Below, in pieces: positions 53,618-61,525 of a stretch of 64,000 nt of DNA. This stretch comes from Brasilonema sp. CT11 (GTDB taxonomy: Bacteria; Cyanobacteriota; Cyanobacteriia; Cyanobacteriales; Nostocaceae). Under the pieces are notes generated by a model that did no database searches, was not told the DNA's origin, and saw only the letters and a program-made list of their open reading frames with translations. Positions within the stretch are counted from its first letter, which is position 1. Each line of letters begins with the position of its first letter. Location of the stretch: positions 50,903-114,902 of the forward strand of contig NZ_JABXYX010000011.1 of assembly GCF_017982655.1 (NCBI RefSeq), written 5' to 3'. A program made the translations under genes and the position numbers.

Positions 53618-54136
53618 TTAAACCATAGGTGGGTCGCCAAATTTAACACTAGAGCAGTTATCAACACGATAATTATTTGATTTAGGATCATTTTCATCAT
53701 CAATAATTTTTCCTATTACTCCATTAAATAAGTTTGAAGTACCACCGAAAACGAGCTTCACAATTGTTTCCCAGTCCAGTCGAGACTTAGGCTTTTTGTA
53801 AAGTATCCAATTGTATTTACCTGGTTCTTTACCAGAAAAAAGGCCACTGCCTATTTTCTCATCAGTTAGAACAAAGTTTTTACTGATGAAAACCTCTATT
53901 GGCTCATCTGTAAGCTTTTCTATATAAACGCGATTTTCAGTTGTTCTAAATTCTCTATCATCATAAAAAGTTACTCCTGACCCTGCTAAACCAATAATTT
54001 TTACTGATGTTGCTTGACCATTATATTTACCATTTTTACCAGTTCTACCATTGAGACTACCTGCATCGGAACTAGTAAGTTCTAACTTGAGAATTCCTTG
54101 CTCATAAAGTTCGACTTTAGTTGGGTTTATGCTCAT
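53618..54136 (-). CDS. Uncharacterised small protein, predicted beta-rich
   Basis: Not recognised. The 172-residue product has alternating hydrophobic residues suggesting beta strands in its first 110 residues (KVELYEQGILKLEL, SVKIIGLAGSGVTFYDD, RVYIEKL), then a Lys/Trp turn and a polar tail with one Cys. A beta-gamma crystallin or similar small sandwich fold is conceivable. No signal peptide. It is 64 bases upstream of the bifunctional peptidoglycan hydrolase gene, and both probably share a transcript. A role as partner or immunity protein is speculation. Confidence 0.55.
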   Translation of the reverse strand: MSINPTKVELYEQGILKLELTSSDAGSLNGRTGKNGKYNGQATSVKIIGLAGSGVTFYDDREFRTTENRVYIEKLTDEPIEVFISKNFVLTDEKIGSGLFSGKEPGKYNWILYKKPKSRLDWETIVKLVFGGTSNLFNGVIGKIIDDENDPKSNNYRVDNCSSVKFGDPPMV

Positions 54137-54190
54137 TTTTTTATCCTCAATATTATCTAATTAGAAACAAAGTTAAGCCTATACAAATCT

Positions 54191-54395
54191 TGGTTCTTCT
54201 CTTACTTTCTGAAAATTATAAAAACTATCCCAAAAATCATAGAAAACCTCATGGAAAATAACATCCATAAGTATAATACCTTCCCTAATTTGCGAAAGAA
54301 TTGAGTCACTCTTCTGTCAGTGATTCTGGCAACCAACCCATTTTCACTGGAACTTCATAAGGCCGTCTAGGCGGTAACCTTTAAGGTACGGTTCT
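54191..54395 (-). pseudogene. Decayed partial copy of the cyclodehydratase gene 3' end and flank
   Basis: This stretch and 54477-54680 are diverged copies of each other (blocks such as CAACCCATTTTCACTGGAACTTCATAA are shared). Translated on the minus strand it gives YEVPVKMGWLPESLTEE, then TGA, matching the C-terminus of the intact enzyme (YEVPVKMGWLPKPLTEEQ). The flank after the stop is duplicated too. It is a remnant of a tandem duplication or of a second lost cyclodehydratase gene. The remaining part of 54137-54568 has no gene. Confidence 0.7.
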
Positions 54396-54568
54396 AAAGC
54401 TTTTATTCTTTCCTTCAGGTTGTGACACTTGAGGGAAAGAATGTAAGCTTCAATCGCAGTGAACTACCTTTGATATTAGTTTTTCTCTTGGTCTCTGAAA
54501 CTCATAAAACTCATCCCAGAACTCATAGAAAAACTCATGAAAAATCACATCCCTATGTAAGGAGAACG

Positions 54569-56902
54569 TCACATCCACATGGGAAAAGAATTGAGTTGCT
54601 CTTCTGTCAACGGTTTTGGCAACCAACCCATTTTCACTGGAACTTCATAAAGCCGTCCGGGTGCTAACCTTTTCCACATATGGCGCATTCCCGGAACGAT
54701 GACTTTAGCAACTCTCAGTCCAATATCAGGACGAGTCTGATCTAAAACCAGCATTTCTAAACCATTTTTCTCAACGATTTGTTGACAAAGCTTGACATCT
54801 TCGAGTAAATCGTCACTTGCCATTTGGGGATAATCGTTACTGACTTTAGCAGCAATTCTCTTGTCTGGAACTAAATAAGGTTGATTGGCTAAAGTTGCGG
54901 TTTTCCACCAATCTACCGCCAAGCCATCTGCTGATGGAGGATATTGAGTACTTCCATCAGCGTTTGCAAATAAAACATTAGGTAAAATTTGATTAACTTC
55001 AGTCAAGGCTCGACTAATAGCAATCTTGGCATCGAAATGAGCGCCATAACCTAAAACAATATCTTCAAAAGAGCGATCGCTCCGCGCGACCCCCTTGGGG
55101 TCATCGCTTCTTCGAGTAACAGCAGCAAAAACTGGAATATTCAGATCGCTGGTAATATCTAAAACCCAAAGTTCCCGATTAATAGTTTGATAATATTGCT
55201 TCAGGCTTTGAAAATAAGGCTCGTCAAAACTATCTAAATCCACTTGCGGCTTTTGCAGAGAGTTATACCACCATAATGCGACAGCATCCCGCTCTACTAA
55301 TTCCATAAACCCTTGCAGAATTGCTTCTTCAAGAGTATTACCCGCCGCACATCCATTAGAATCAGCCCAACAGTCGGGTTTATAGTCCGGTCGATAGCCA
55401 TAATAACAGTAAGCTGTTGGCAGATACTTAAATTCCTGATGGGTTAAAGACCAAACGGGAGTCCAGTCAATTTCTCTTTCTTCATCAAAAGGTTCGGGGA
55501 CTTTTTGAAACCAGCCTTGACACTCAACATTCCATTGCTCTCTATTCTGATATTGCTGTTGGCTGAAGTTCATACAAACATTGGGATGGATCGCCTTGTC
55601 CCCCATTTTTTGGTAACTACCTTTTTCTCTAATTTCATACCCTTGAAACACCCCAGAATATCGCTCAATCGCTTCGCAAAAACCACTAGCCATCGCTTGA
55701 GAGTCAGTTCTACCTTTCCCTGCACTTCTACCCCCCAAATTTTGGCGCAAGCCGTTGAAATCGTCAAAAATACTGTGAAAATGATGTTTGGCAATGTAAT
55801 TATGAGTTAATCCGTTCCCAGGTATTTTATTTAGTTCTCGCACAACGCCAGTTATGGGGCTAATATGATGTTGATATTTCCTGAGAGTTTCTTGTGGCGA
55901 ACAAATACGGTGTCCTCCATCAACGGTAAAGGTTTTCTGGCGGTGTTCTAAAACAACAGGTAGGGGGTTGTTGGTTAACCCATTTACCATCTCTCCACAG
56001 CTAGAACATTGAGGACGCTTAACCCAGCTATGATTTTGAGTTTGCAGTGCGATCGCATCGTAAGCAATTAAATTGTTTTCTAATTGTTTATTTTCCCCTT
56101 GGACAATCCACTTAAACACCTCTGTGGCTGCCATTCCTAAAGCAGTTTGTACTGTAGATGGCAAAAATCCCAAAGGAGGAGTTAAAGGGGAAGAAATGTG
56201 CTTTTGTCTCTGAATAAACCCTTCAATTGGTCTATTATCTCGCAAACGTTGAGCTAAACAGTTCCAACAACCTGTTTTATGAGGATGAAATAAAGGACCA
56301 ATCCAAACTATTGTCCCTGATGGCTTAACCAGCATCCAGGGAGATTGGGATTTTAAGGCTTGTTGATTGAACTTATCTAGCTCAGGATTGAGATAATCAT
56401 CGGTTAAAACTACTGTCAAATCACCTTCGTCAGCTACTTGAATTTGGAGAGACTCAAGCACAGCAATCAAGTCAGATGCAGCAACCGAACCATTAGCTTT
56501 TACTACTACTTTAGTCGGTTGCAATCTTTCATGGGCTACTGTGGGAGCAACATTGAGATGATGACAGAATATGCCTAAGTGCGATGCCAGAGAGTTATCT
56601 TCTTGAACAAGATAGCCCTTTTGTTGCATTTGGAATAAAGTATATTGGGCTTTAATACTCAGATTGAGAACTTCTTGAAAGAAGGTAGTAGCTAACTGTA
56701 AAGATTTTGGATCTTGCAGTAGCGACTGTTGAATGGTATCAATAATTTCGTCAATATTGCGATCGCCATCGATTAAAGCAGCTAAACTACAAGAAAGGCG
56801 ATCGCTTAACCAGACTTTTTCTCTCTCAGACAACAAAAATACATTGTCTGTTTCTATAGTTTCAACTGAGTAACAAGGATTGAATTGGGGTTTAGATTGC
56901 AT
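54569..56902 (-). CDS. TOMM cyclodehydratase: ThiF-like leader-binding domain fused to YcaO
   Basis: The 777-residue fusion makes azoline rings from Cys/Ser/Thr of a precursor peptide. The N-terminal part (about 1-310) is a RRE/E1-like region with a four-Cys zinc site (Cys212, Cys215 in GCWNC; Cys299, Cys302 in QCSSC). The YcaO domain (about 380-760) has ATP/Mg motifs SAGKGRTDSQAMAS, FCEAIERYSG and MELVERDAVALWW. The C-terminus reads NSFPMWM where relatives usually carry a proline-rich PxPxP-like end, so the catalytic tail may be altered. No precursor, dehydrogenase or protease gene is adjacent. The NHLM exporter at 15-23 kb is of the type often paired with such enzymes. Confidence 0.87.
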   Translation of the reverse strand: MQSKPQFNPCYSVETIETDNVFLLSEREKVWLSDRLSCSLAALIDGDRNIDEIIDTIQQSLLQDPKSLQLATTFFQEVLNLSIKAQYTLFQMQQKGYLVQEDNSLASHLGIFCHHLNVAPTVAHERLQPTKVVVKANGSVAASDLIAVLESLQIQVADEGDLTVVLTDDYLNPELDKFNQQALKSQSPWMLVKPSGTIVWIGPLFHPHKTGCWNCLAQRLRDNRPIEGFIQRQKHISSPLTPPLGFLPSTVQTALGMAATEVFKWIVQGENKQLENNLIAYDAIALQTQNHSWVKRPQCSSCGEMVNGLTNNPLPVVLEHRQKTFTVDGGHRICSPQETLRKYQHHISPITGVVRELNKIPGNGLTHNYIAKHHFHSIFDDFNGLRQNLGGRSAGKGRTDSQAMASGFCEAIERYSGVFQGYEIREKGSYQKMGDKAIHPNVCMNFSQQQYQNREQWNVECQGWFQKVPEPFDEEREIDWTPVWSLTHQEFKYLPTAYCYYGYRPDYKPDCWADSNGCAAGNTLEEAILQGFMELVERDAVALWWYNSLQKPQVDLDSFDEPYFQSLKQYYQTINRELWVLDITSDLNIPVFAAVTRRSDDPKGVARSDRSFEDIVLGYGAHFDAKIAISRALTEVNQILPNVLFANADGSTQYPPSADGLAVDWWKTATLANQPYLVPDKRIAAKVSNDYPQMASDDLLEDVKLCQQIVEKNGLEMLVLDQTRPDIGLRVAKVIVPGMRHMWKRLAPGRLYEVPVKMGWLPKPLTEEQLNSFPMWM

Positions 56903-57246
56903 TGCTTAACTCAAATCAACAAATTTACCAGAGCGAGCAGAAGTTATAAGGGAAACTAGTTTGACCAACAAAGAACTCAGAACACAGTTGTCAGAACTCA
57001 GAATTAACGAACCTTCGTGTCAGACTCTGTATCAACCAGTTCTGTACAACTGGGTTCACAGTAGAGGTCACAAGCCCCTAATTTTAATTATGGAAACAAA
57101 AAATTTTTTCATGAAATCCCCTTGGATTTCATCCGTGGGGATATTCTGCGTTCTGTGTTCTGCGTTCTGTGTTCTTCTTAAGGTTGGTATTTTTCCCAAA
57201 TTTTCACCAAAGCGGCTACAGTACCAGCGTAGTTCATGACGCTAAT
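56903..57246. other. Intergenic region with tandem and hairpin repeats
   Basis: No gene supported. A 14-base unit TTCTGCGTTCTGTG is repeated exactly in tandem (57144-57157 and 57158-57171), and a perfect 9-base-stem hairpin lies at 57111-57132. Related CAGAACTCAGAA strings occur at 56975-57005. A short open frame across this region is made of these repeats. Confidence 0.5.
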
Positions 57247-59514
57247 TCAATGATTCGAGTTACCTGGTAGCGTAATCACCGCGACTGGACAAGCTGCCTT
57301 ATTGAGAATAGCATCGGTGCGGTGACCAAAGAACGCCCGACCAGAAACTGTACGTACACTGCTAGCCATAACAATCAAGTCTACTTCATTAACCCGAGCA
57401 AACTTGAGAATTTCCAACTCTGGACTTCCATTTAGGATTGCAGTTTTGATAGAAGCCCCCAGTCCCCGCCCCACCTCAGCTTGCTGATTCACAATCTTTT
57501 CGGCAAGATCTGTTACAGAGCTCATCGTCTGCTGCTCAAACAAAATGTATTCCTGCTGAGTCCGGTTGACGACATTGACTAATGTAACTGTTGCCCCAGT
57601 TTGAGCGGCGATCGTACTTGCGACCTCAACTGCATGTTGGCTATACTCGGTTCCACTGGTTGGCACTAAAATATGACCAATTTTATGATAAGCAGCCAGA
57701 TCCGTTTCTTCCTCCGCTTCGGATAAATTAGACTTGACTACCATTGTGGCGCAACGAGCTTCTTGAACTACCCGATCAACTAGTAAATTGAATAAAGCAC
57801 CTTTGGAACGCTGACGTTCTGTTGCGCCAATAACAATCAAGTCATACCCTTTGCAAGCTTCTTTAAGAATCACCTCAGCTTTGTTGCTTCCCGACTCCAC
57901 CTTAGTTTCCAGTAGCGACTCGGCGGGTAGATGAAATTTCTCGGTTACTGTAGCAATAGCGGTTTCTGCGGTGGTATCTTTTACAGCATTAGCTGATTTC
58001 GTCTTGGCTTTTTTATCACTTTTTGTAAAAAAAACCCACCCTTCTACGGGATTTTTGTTGTCCCAAAAACCTATTAAATGTGCCCCCAACTTGACGTTCG
58101 GTCCTCCTTGGGTGGGCATGAGTATTCGGCGGATGCGCTTGATAAAGCTGCGGCTTGCTAATTGTTCTTGCTCCAACCGCTGGACTTCTTCATCACTCAT
58201 TGACACCTTGGACAATGACCAACGCAACAAGGGAGGAGCCATCAACGAAGTTACAATTGCCACCATCACAATAATTGAATACATCTGCGGATTCAGCACG
58301 CCCAAAGAAACCCCAATAGTGGCAACAATAATCTCCATTGCGCCACGGGCATTCATCCCCGAACCCATCGCAATACCTTCCCAATGGGTCAAACCACCGA
58401 TACGAGAACCGATATAGGCTCCAGTGAATTTACCGAAACAAGCAACTGCCAGTACGACCAAGCCAATTCCCAATGTCTGAGGATTGAGTATTTGCAGTAA
58501 GTCTACCTTTAATCCCGCTGTAGCAAAGAAGATAGGAGCTAAAAACCCAGAGGTAATCAGTTCTAGAGTCAGCCCCGCCTCCCGACTAAAACGCGGCGAT
58601 TGCCCTGCTAAAATTCCCGTGACAAATGCTCCCAGTGCGGCTTCAATCCCTAAAGTATGGGTAAAGGCAGCAGCACCTAACGCTAGTATAAGCAGAGCTG
58701 ACAAACTCGCTGTTGGTCCACCAATGTAATTATCTACCCAGCGAAACACCCAAGACATGAGCGATCGCCCAATCGTAAAGGCAATTCCCAAAAATAGAAC
58801 CGCTCCGCCAACCGACCGAAATACCGTCTGGAAATCAAATTTTCCACTGCTTGCCAACCCCGATACCACAGACAGGAGAATCCAGCCAATGGTATCATCA
58901 GTCATACCAGCTGCCAAAGTCACCTGACCAATATCCCGTCGAATCAGCTTTAAGTCCATCAGCACTTTGGCAATCACTGGAACTGCCGAGATACTCATAG
59001 CAGTCGCAATAAACAGACTAAAGATCAGACGTTGATTAGGGTTAACTAAAAAGCCCTCTGGCAGAAACCAGCCCAAACCCAGTCCAGTAGCGAAGGGAAT
59101 CACAATGCCTCCCAACGAAATTACTAGAGCTGTTTTGCCTTTGCGGACAATTAAATTGAGGTCTGTCTCCAGCCCGGTGACAACTAGCAAAAACAGCACT
59201 CCTAACCAGGAGACGACCGAAAGCAGATCAGACTGTGCCTGAATTTTAGGGAAAATATGCTCCTGTAAACTTGGCAGAAGCCAGCCGAACACTGACGGAC
59301 CAAGCAGCACACCTGCAAGCAACTCACCAACCACAGGCGGTAGCTTGATTCGACGCATGAACTCACCTAAGCCTCTGGAGACCAAAAGCAGTAGAGCTAA
59401 CTCTAGCAATATCAGTAGCAACTCGTGGTGACCAAGAGGCTTGATTGGACCTTTTTGGGCTACTGCACTAGCAGCAAGTAAAGGGTCGAACAGTGGATTC
59501 ATGATTTTTATCAA
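57247..59514 (-). CDS. Cation:proton antiporter (CPA2-type) with tandem universal stress domains
   Basis: The 755-residue membrane protein has 12 or so helices (about 25-430) of the Na+/H+ exchanger (KefB/NapA-like) family, including the paired-acidic motif TDDTIGW and the GLETDL region. A linker (about 430-490) leads to cytoplasmic USP-like domains (about 500-610 and 620-750) with the ATP-loop-like sequence VPTSGTEYSQHAVEVA and GRAFFGHRTDAIL. It probably exchanges monovalent cations for protons, regulated by nucleotide binding at the USP domains. Monocistronic as far as visible. Confidence 0.9.
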   Translation of the reverse strand: MIKIMNPLFDPLLAASAVAQKGPIKPLGHHELLLILLELALLLLVSRGLGEFMRRIKLPPVVGELLAGVLLGPSVFGWLLPSLQEHIFPKIQAQSDLLSVVSWLGVLFLLVVTGLETDLNLIVRKGKTALVISLGGIVIPFATGLGLGWFLPEGFLVNPNQRLIFSLFIATAMSISAVPVIAKVLMDLKLIRRDIGQVTLAAGMTDDTIGWILLSVVSGLASSGKFDFQTVFRSVGGAVLFLGIAFTIGRSLMSWVFRWVDNYIGGPTASLSALLILALGAAAFTHTLGIEAALGAFVTGILAGQSPRFSREAGLTLELITSGFLAPIFFATAGLKVDLLQILNPQTLGIGLVVLAVACFGKFTGAYIGSRIGGLTHWEGIAMGSGMNARGAMEIIVATIGVSLGVLNPQMYSIIVMVAIVTSLMAPPLLRWSLSKVSMSDEEVQRLEQEQLASRSFIKRIRRILMPTQGGPNVKLGAHLIGFWDNKNPVEGWVFFTKSDKKAKTKSANAVKDTTAETAIATVTEKFHLPAESLLETKVESGSNKAEVILKEACKGYDLIVIGATERQRSKGALFNLLVDRVVQEARCATMVVKSNLSEAEEETDLAAYHKIGHILVPTSGTEYSQHAVEVASTIAAQTGATVTLVNVVNRTQQEYILFEQQTMSSVTDLAEKIVNQQAEVGRGLGASIKTAILNGSPELEILKFARVNEVDLIVMASSVRTVSGRAFFGHRTDAILNKAACPVAVITLPGNSNH

Positions 59515-59699
59515 AATTTCTGAAGATGCTCTGACAAGAATCTTCGATGGTCAGCAAGTGAAAATCATCTATCTTAGAGCTATTTCATCTCAAAAGCAGG
59601 ATTAATACAAACAGTTTTTGTACCGAATCAAGCTAAGTATAGCGAAAGAGGTACTGCATCGACTTTTCACTAAACATATTGTAAACAAGTCTTTATGCA

Positions 59700-60140
59700 G
59701 TGGACTTTAGAAAATGTCAAAATGGCATTACAAGCCGCAATGTTAAAGAAAATCTCCGTAAGACTTGCAATAAGGGCAACCGAACACAGGCAAGTTCAGC
59801 CCAAGAATTTCATCGGCTAAAGCCCAGTGATGCTGATACTTCCAAACCAGCCGCAAATATTGTGGAAACTTTGCTGAGCAAGCTGAATATACCACCCAGT
59901 TCTGTAGTCATCGTTGGCAATACACCCTACGGCATTGAGTCTGCAAACGCAGCTAGTGTGGATGTGATTGCGTTTCGTTGCGCCGGCTTTGACGATGCTC
60001 AACCACAGTGAAGCGATCTGGCGAAGGCGAGTGCTGAGCGCTTTGCGCGTGAGGCTGGCGAATCTATCGCCATTTACAACCAGCCAGCTGAGGTTCTAGC
60101 GCAATATGAACATTCTCCTCTAGCAAACAGAAAGCGATAA
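59700..60140 (+). pseudogene. Broken HAD-superfamily hydrolase gene, C-terminal part
   Basis: The frame has motifs of the C-terminal half of a HAD phosphatase (PSSVVIVGNTPYGIESANAA, VIAFRCAGF) and stops at a TGA at 60009-60011. After about 55 GC-rich bases of repeat-like sequence the same frame continues with IAIYNQPAEVLAQYEHSPLA and stops at 60138-60140. The N-terminal half with the nucleophile Asp is missing. A repeat insertion probably carried the stop into the gene, followed by decay. Confidence 0.65.
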
Positions 60141-60208
60141 TTAGGACAAAACCCCAATCATCGCTACCCAGCCTTTGTGAACACTAAAGAAATATTCCAG
60201 CAGCAAAA

Positions 60209-60583
60209 TTAGATAGCTCCAGGACCTTTACCCCGTTGGTCACCCTCTACTGTGAGTTCACCTTGTTTATCTTCATTGGCTTCTTCTATGTCTTCAGCAC
60301 GCTCTGCAATTTCTTCTGCTTCTACTTGTGCCGCATCACCCGGTGTATCATAGTACATTTCCGGCTCAATCGCGTGGTTATTTGTTAAACCTTCTTGGTC
60401 AGTTGTGAAACCCTTGGTGGTATCAATACTGTTACCTCCCTCTTCTTCAGGCGTTCCTTTGAACAGATCTTGTTCTCTTTCAAGACGAGCAGCGGTTTCG
60501 GCAGGTGTAATTCCTCTGTCGAAATTATTATTATCAACGCGATCTGAGGAATCTACTGCTTTGTTAGGTGATTCGCTAGCCAT
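60209..60583 (-). CDS. Small acidic, probably disordered protein
   Basis: A 124-residue, strongly acidic protein rich in Glu, Asp, Gly, Asn and Gln, with no hydrophobic core, signal peptide or cysteine. Recognisable pieces include RGITPAETAARLERE and EIAERAEDIEEANEDKQ, which could form short helices. It looks like the hydrophilic stress-type proteins of cyanobacteria. The BON lipoprotein and general stress protein genes lie just upstream on the same strand, which supports a stress role, but no function is established by the sequence. Confidence 0.65.
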   Translation of the reverse strand: MASESPNKAVDSSDRVDNNNFDRGITPAETAARLEREQDLFKGTPEEEGGNSIDTTKGFTTDQEGLTNNHAIEPEMYYDTPGDAAQVEAEEIAERAEDIEEANEDKQGELTVEGDQRGKGPGAI

Positions 60584-60657
60584 AAATGACGTCCTTGTTA
60601 AAATCTGTTAAATTTAGTTCAATAATAAGATTATGTTTTTCCGTACTCAAGAATAAA

Positions 60658-60711
60658 CTATCTTTAGAAGTGCTCTTACTCAAACACTTCTACCTAAAGA
60701 TAGAGTTTTTT
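60658..60711. terminator. Strong hairpin with T-run
   Basis: Left arm CTATCTTTAGAAGTG (60658-60672) and right arm CACTTC-TACC-TAAAGATAG (60685-60703) form a 15-bp stem with one bulge and a 12-base loop, followed on the plus strand by a T-run (60705-60711). On the minus strand it lies about 230 bases after the BON gene, but with a poorer U-tract. It may be a terminator or a transcript-end stabiliser. The rest of 60584-60932 shows no gene. Confidence 0.45.
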
Positions 60712-60932
60712 AATTATTCTCAATACTAATATTCTTTAATAGCTATTAAAAACCATACAAAACAAAATTATAAAAACGATCAAATAGAAAATTTAACTTC
60801 TACTTGACCGCAATTTTGAAAACTAATCATTCATGACAAAAAACAAGCTTATTAATTAACTTTGGGTTCCATAGTTTTCCTACTTTTGTGTAATCCCAAT
60901 AGTTTTATGAGTTAGCTGATTTATCAGATATT

Positions 60933-61406
60933 TTAGCTTTTTGCCTGAGCAACTGTGGCTTTATTAACAATTTTTGTAACGCCTTTGATTTCTTTTGGCA
61001 AAGTATCAATTTTAGCTAACTCGTCTTTTTTCGTTACAGTTCCAGATACTGTTACTGTGCCATCTTCTGAAGCTGCAATTGTTAAATGACCCTTGGGGAT
61101 ATTAGCTTCTAACTTAGAGCGAACTTCGCTTTCAATGTCACGTGCAGCTCTTTTTGTCGCACTTCCATTATTTAATGCATCGTTCCGCCCCTCACGAGCA
61201 CGAATGTCAGAATTGAGTTGTTTTCTGCGGATCTCACTCTGAGCATCTTTCTGAGCAGCTTCTGTAGCTTGTGCAGATGGTGGTTGTGTCGCTTGTTCTG
61301 TCGCAGAACTAGGCGCATCTGCAGTAGTTTTGGAAGGAGGATTTTGACAAGCAGTAGCACCAAAAAGTAAAACGCAACTGATGAAAAAAGGAGTCAACTT
61401 GTTCAT
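60933..61406 (-). CDS. BON-domain lipoprotein
   Basis: The 157-residue protein has a lipoprotein signal with lipobox FGATAC (Cys20 as lipidation site), a long Ala/Gln/Thr/Pro-rich linker (21-75) and a C-terminal BON domain (about 85-150; LTIAASEDGTVTVSGTV, VTKIVNKATV). BON domains bind phospholipids and are common in envelope and osmotic stress proteins. It is expected on the periplasmic face of a membrane. Part of a minus-strand stress gene group. Confidence 0.85.
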   Translation of the reverse strand: MNKLTPFFISCVLLFGATACQNPPSKTTADAPSSATEQATQPPSAQATEAAQKDAQSEIRRKQLNSDIRAREGRNDALNNGSATKRAARDIESEVRSKLEANIPKGHLTIAASEDGTVTVSGTVTKKDELAKIDTLPKEIKGVTKIVNKATVAQAKS

Positions 61407-61525
61407 GTTTTTTTCTCTGATTAATTATTTCTAATTGAATAGTAGTTAGTTGTTAATTCTTAGCAATTACTTACTATGAGTTAATAATCATCAATTACTA
61501 ACCCATAACAACTAACCACTAACGA

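Noticed and set aside
49573..54136. Prophage
   Set aside because: Endolysin-like enzymes occur together, but no capsid, tail, terminase, integrase or attachment site is seen.
56961..57239. 92-codon open frame between the cyclodehydratase and the antiporter
   Set aside because: It is built from tandem TTCTGCGTTCTGTG and CAGAACTCAGAA repeats and a hairpin. I considered it as a TOMM precursor, but it has no leader-like acidic region.
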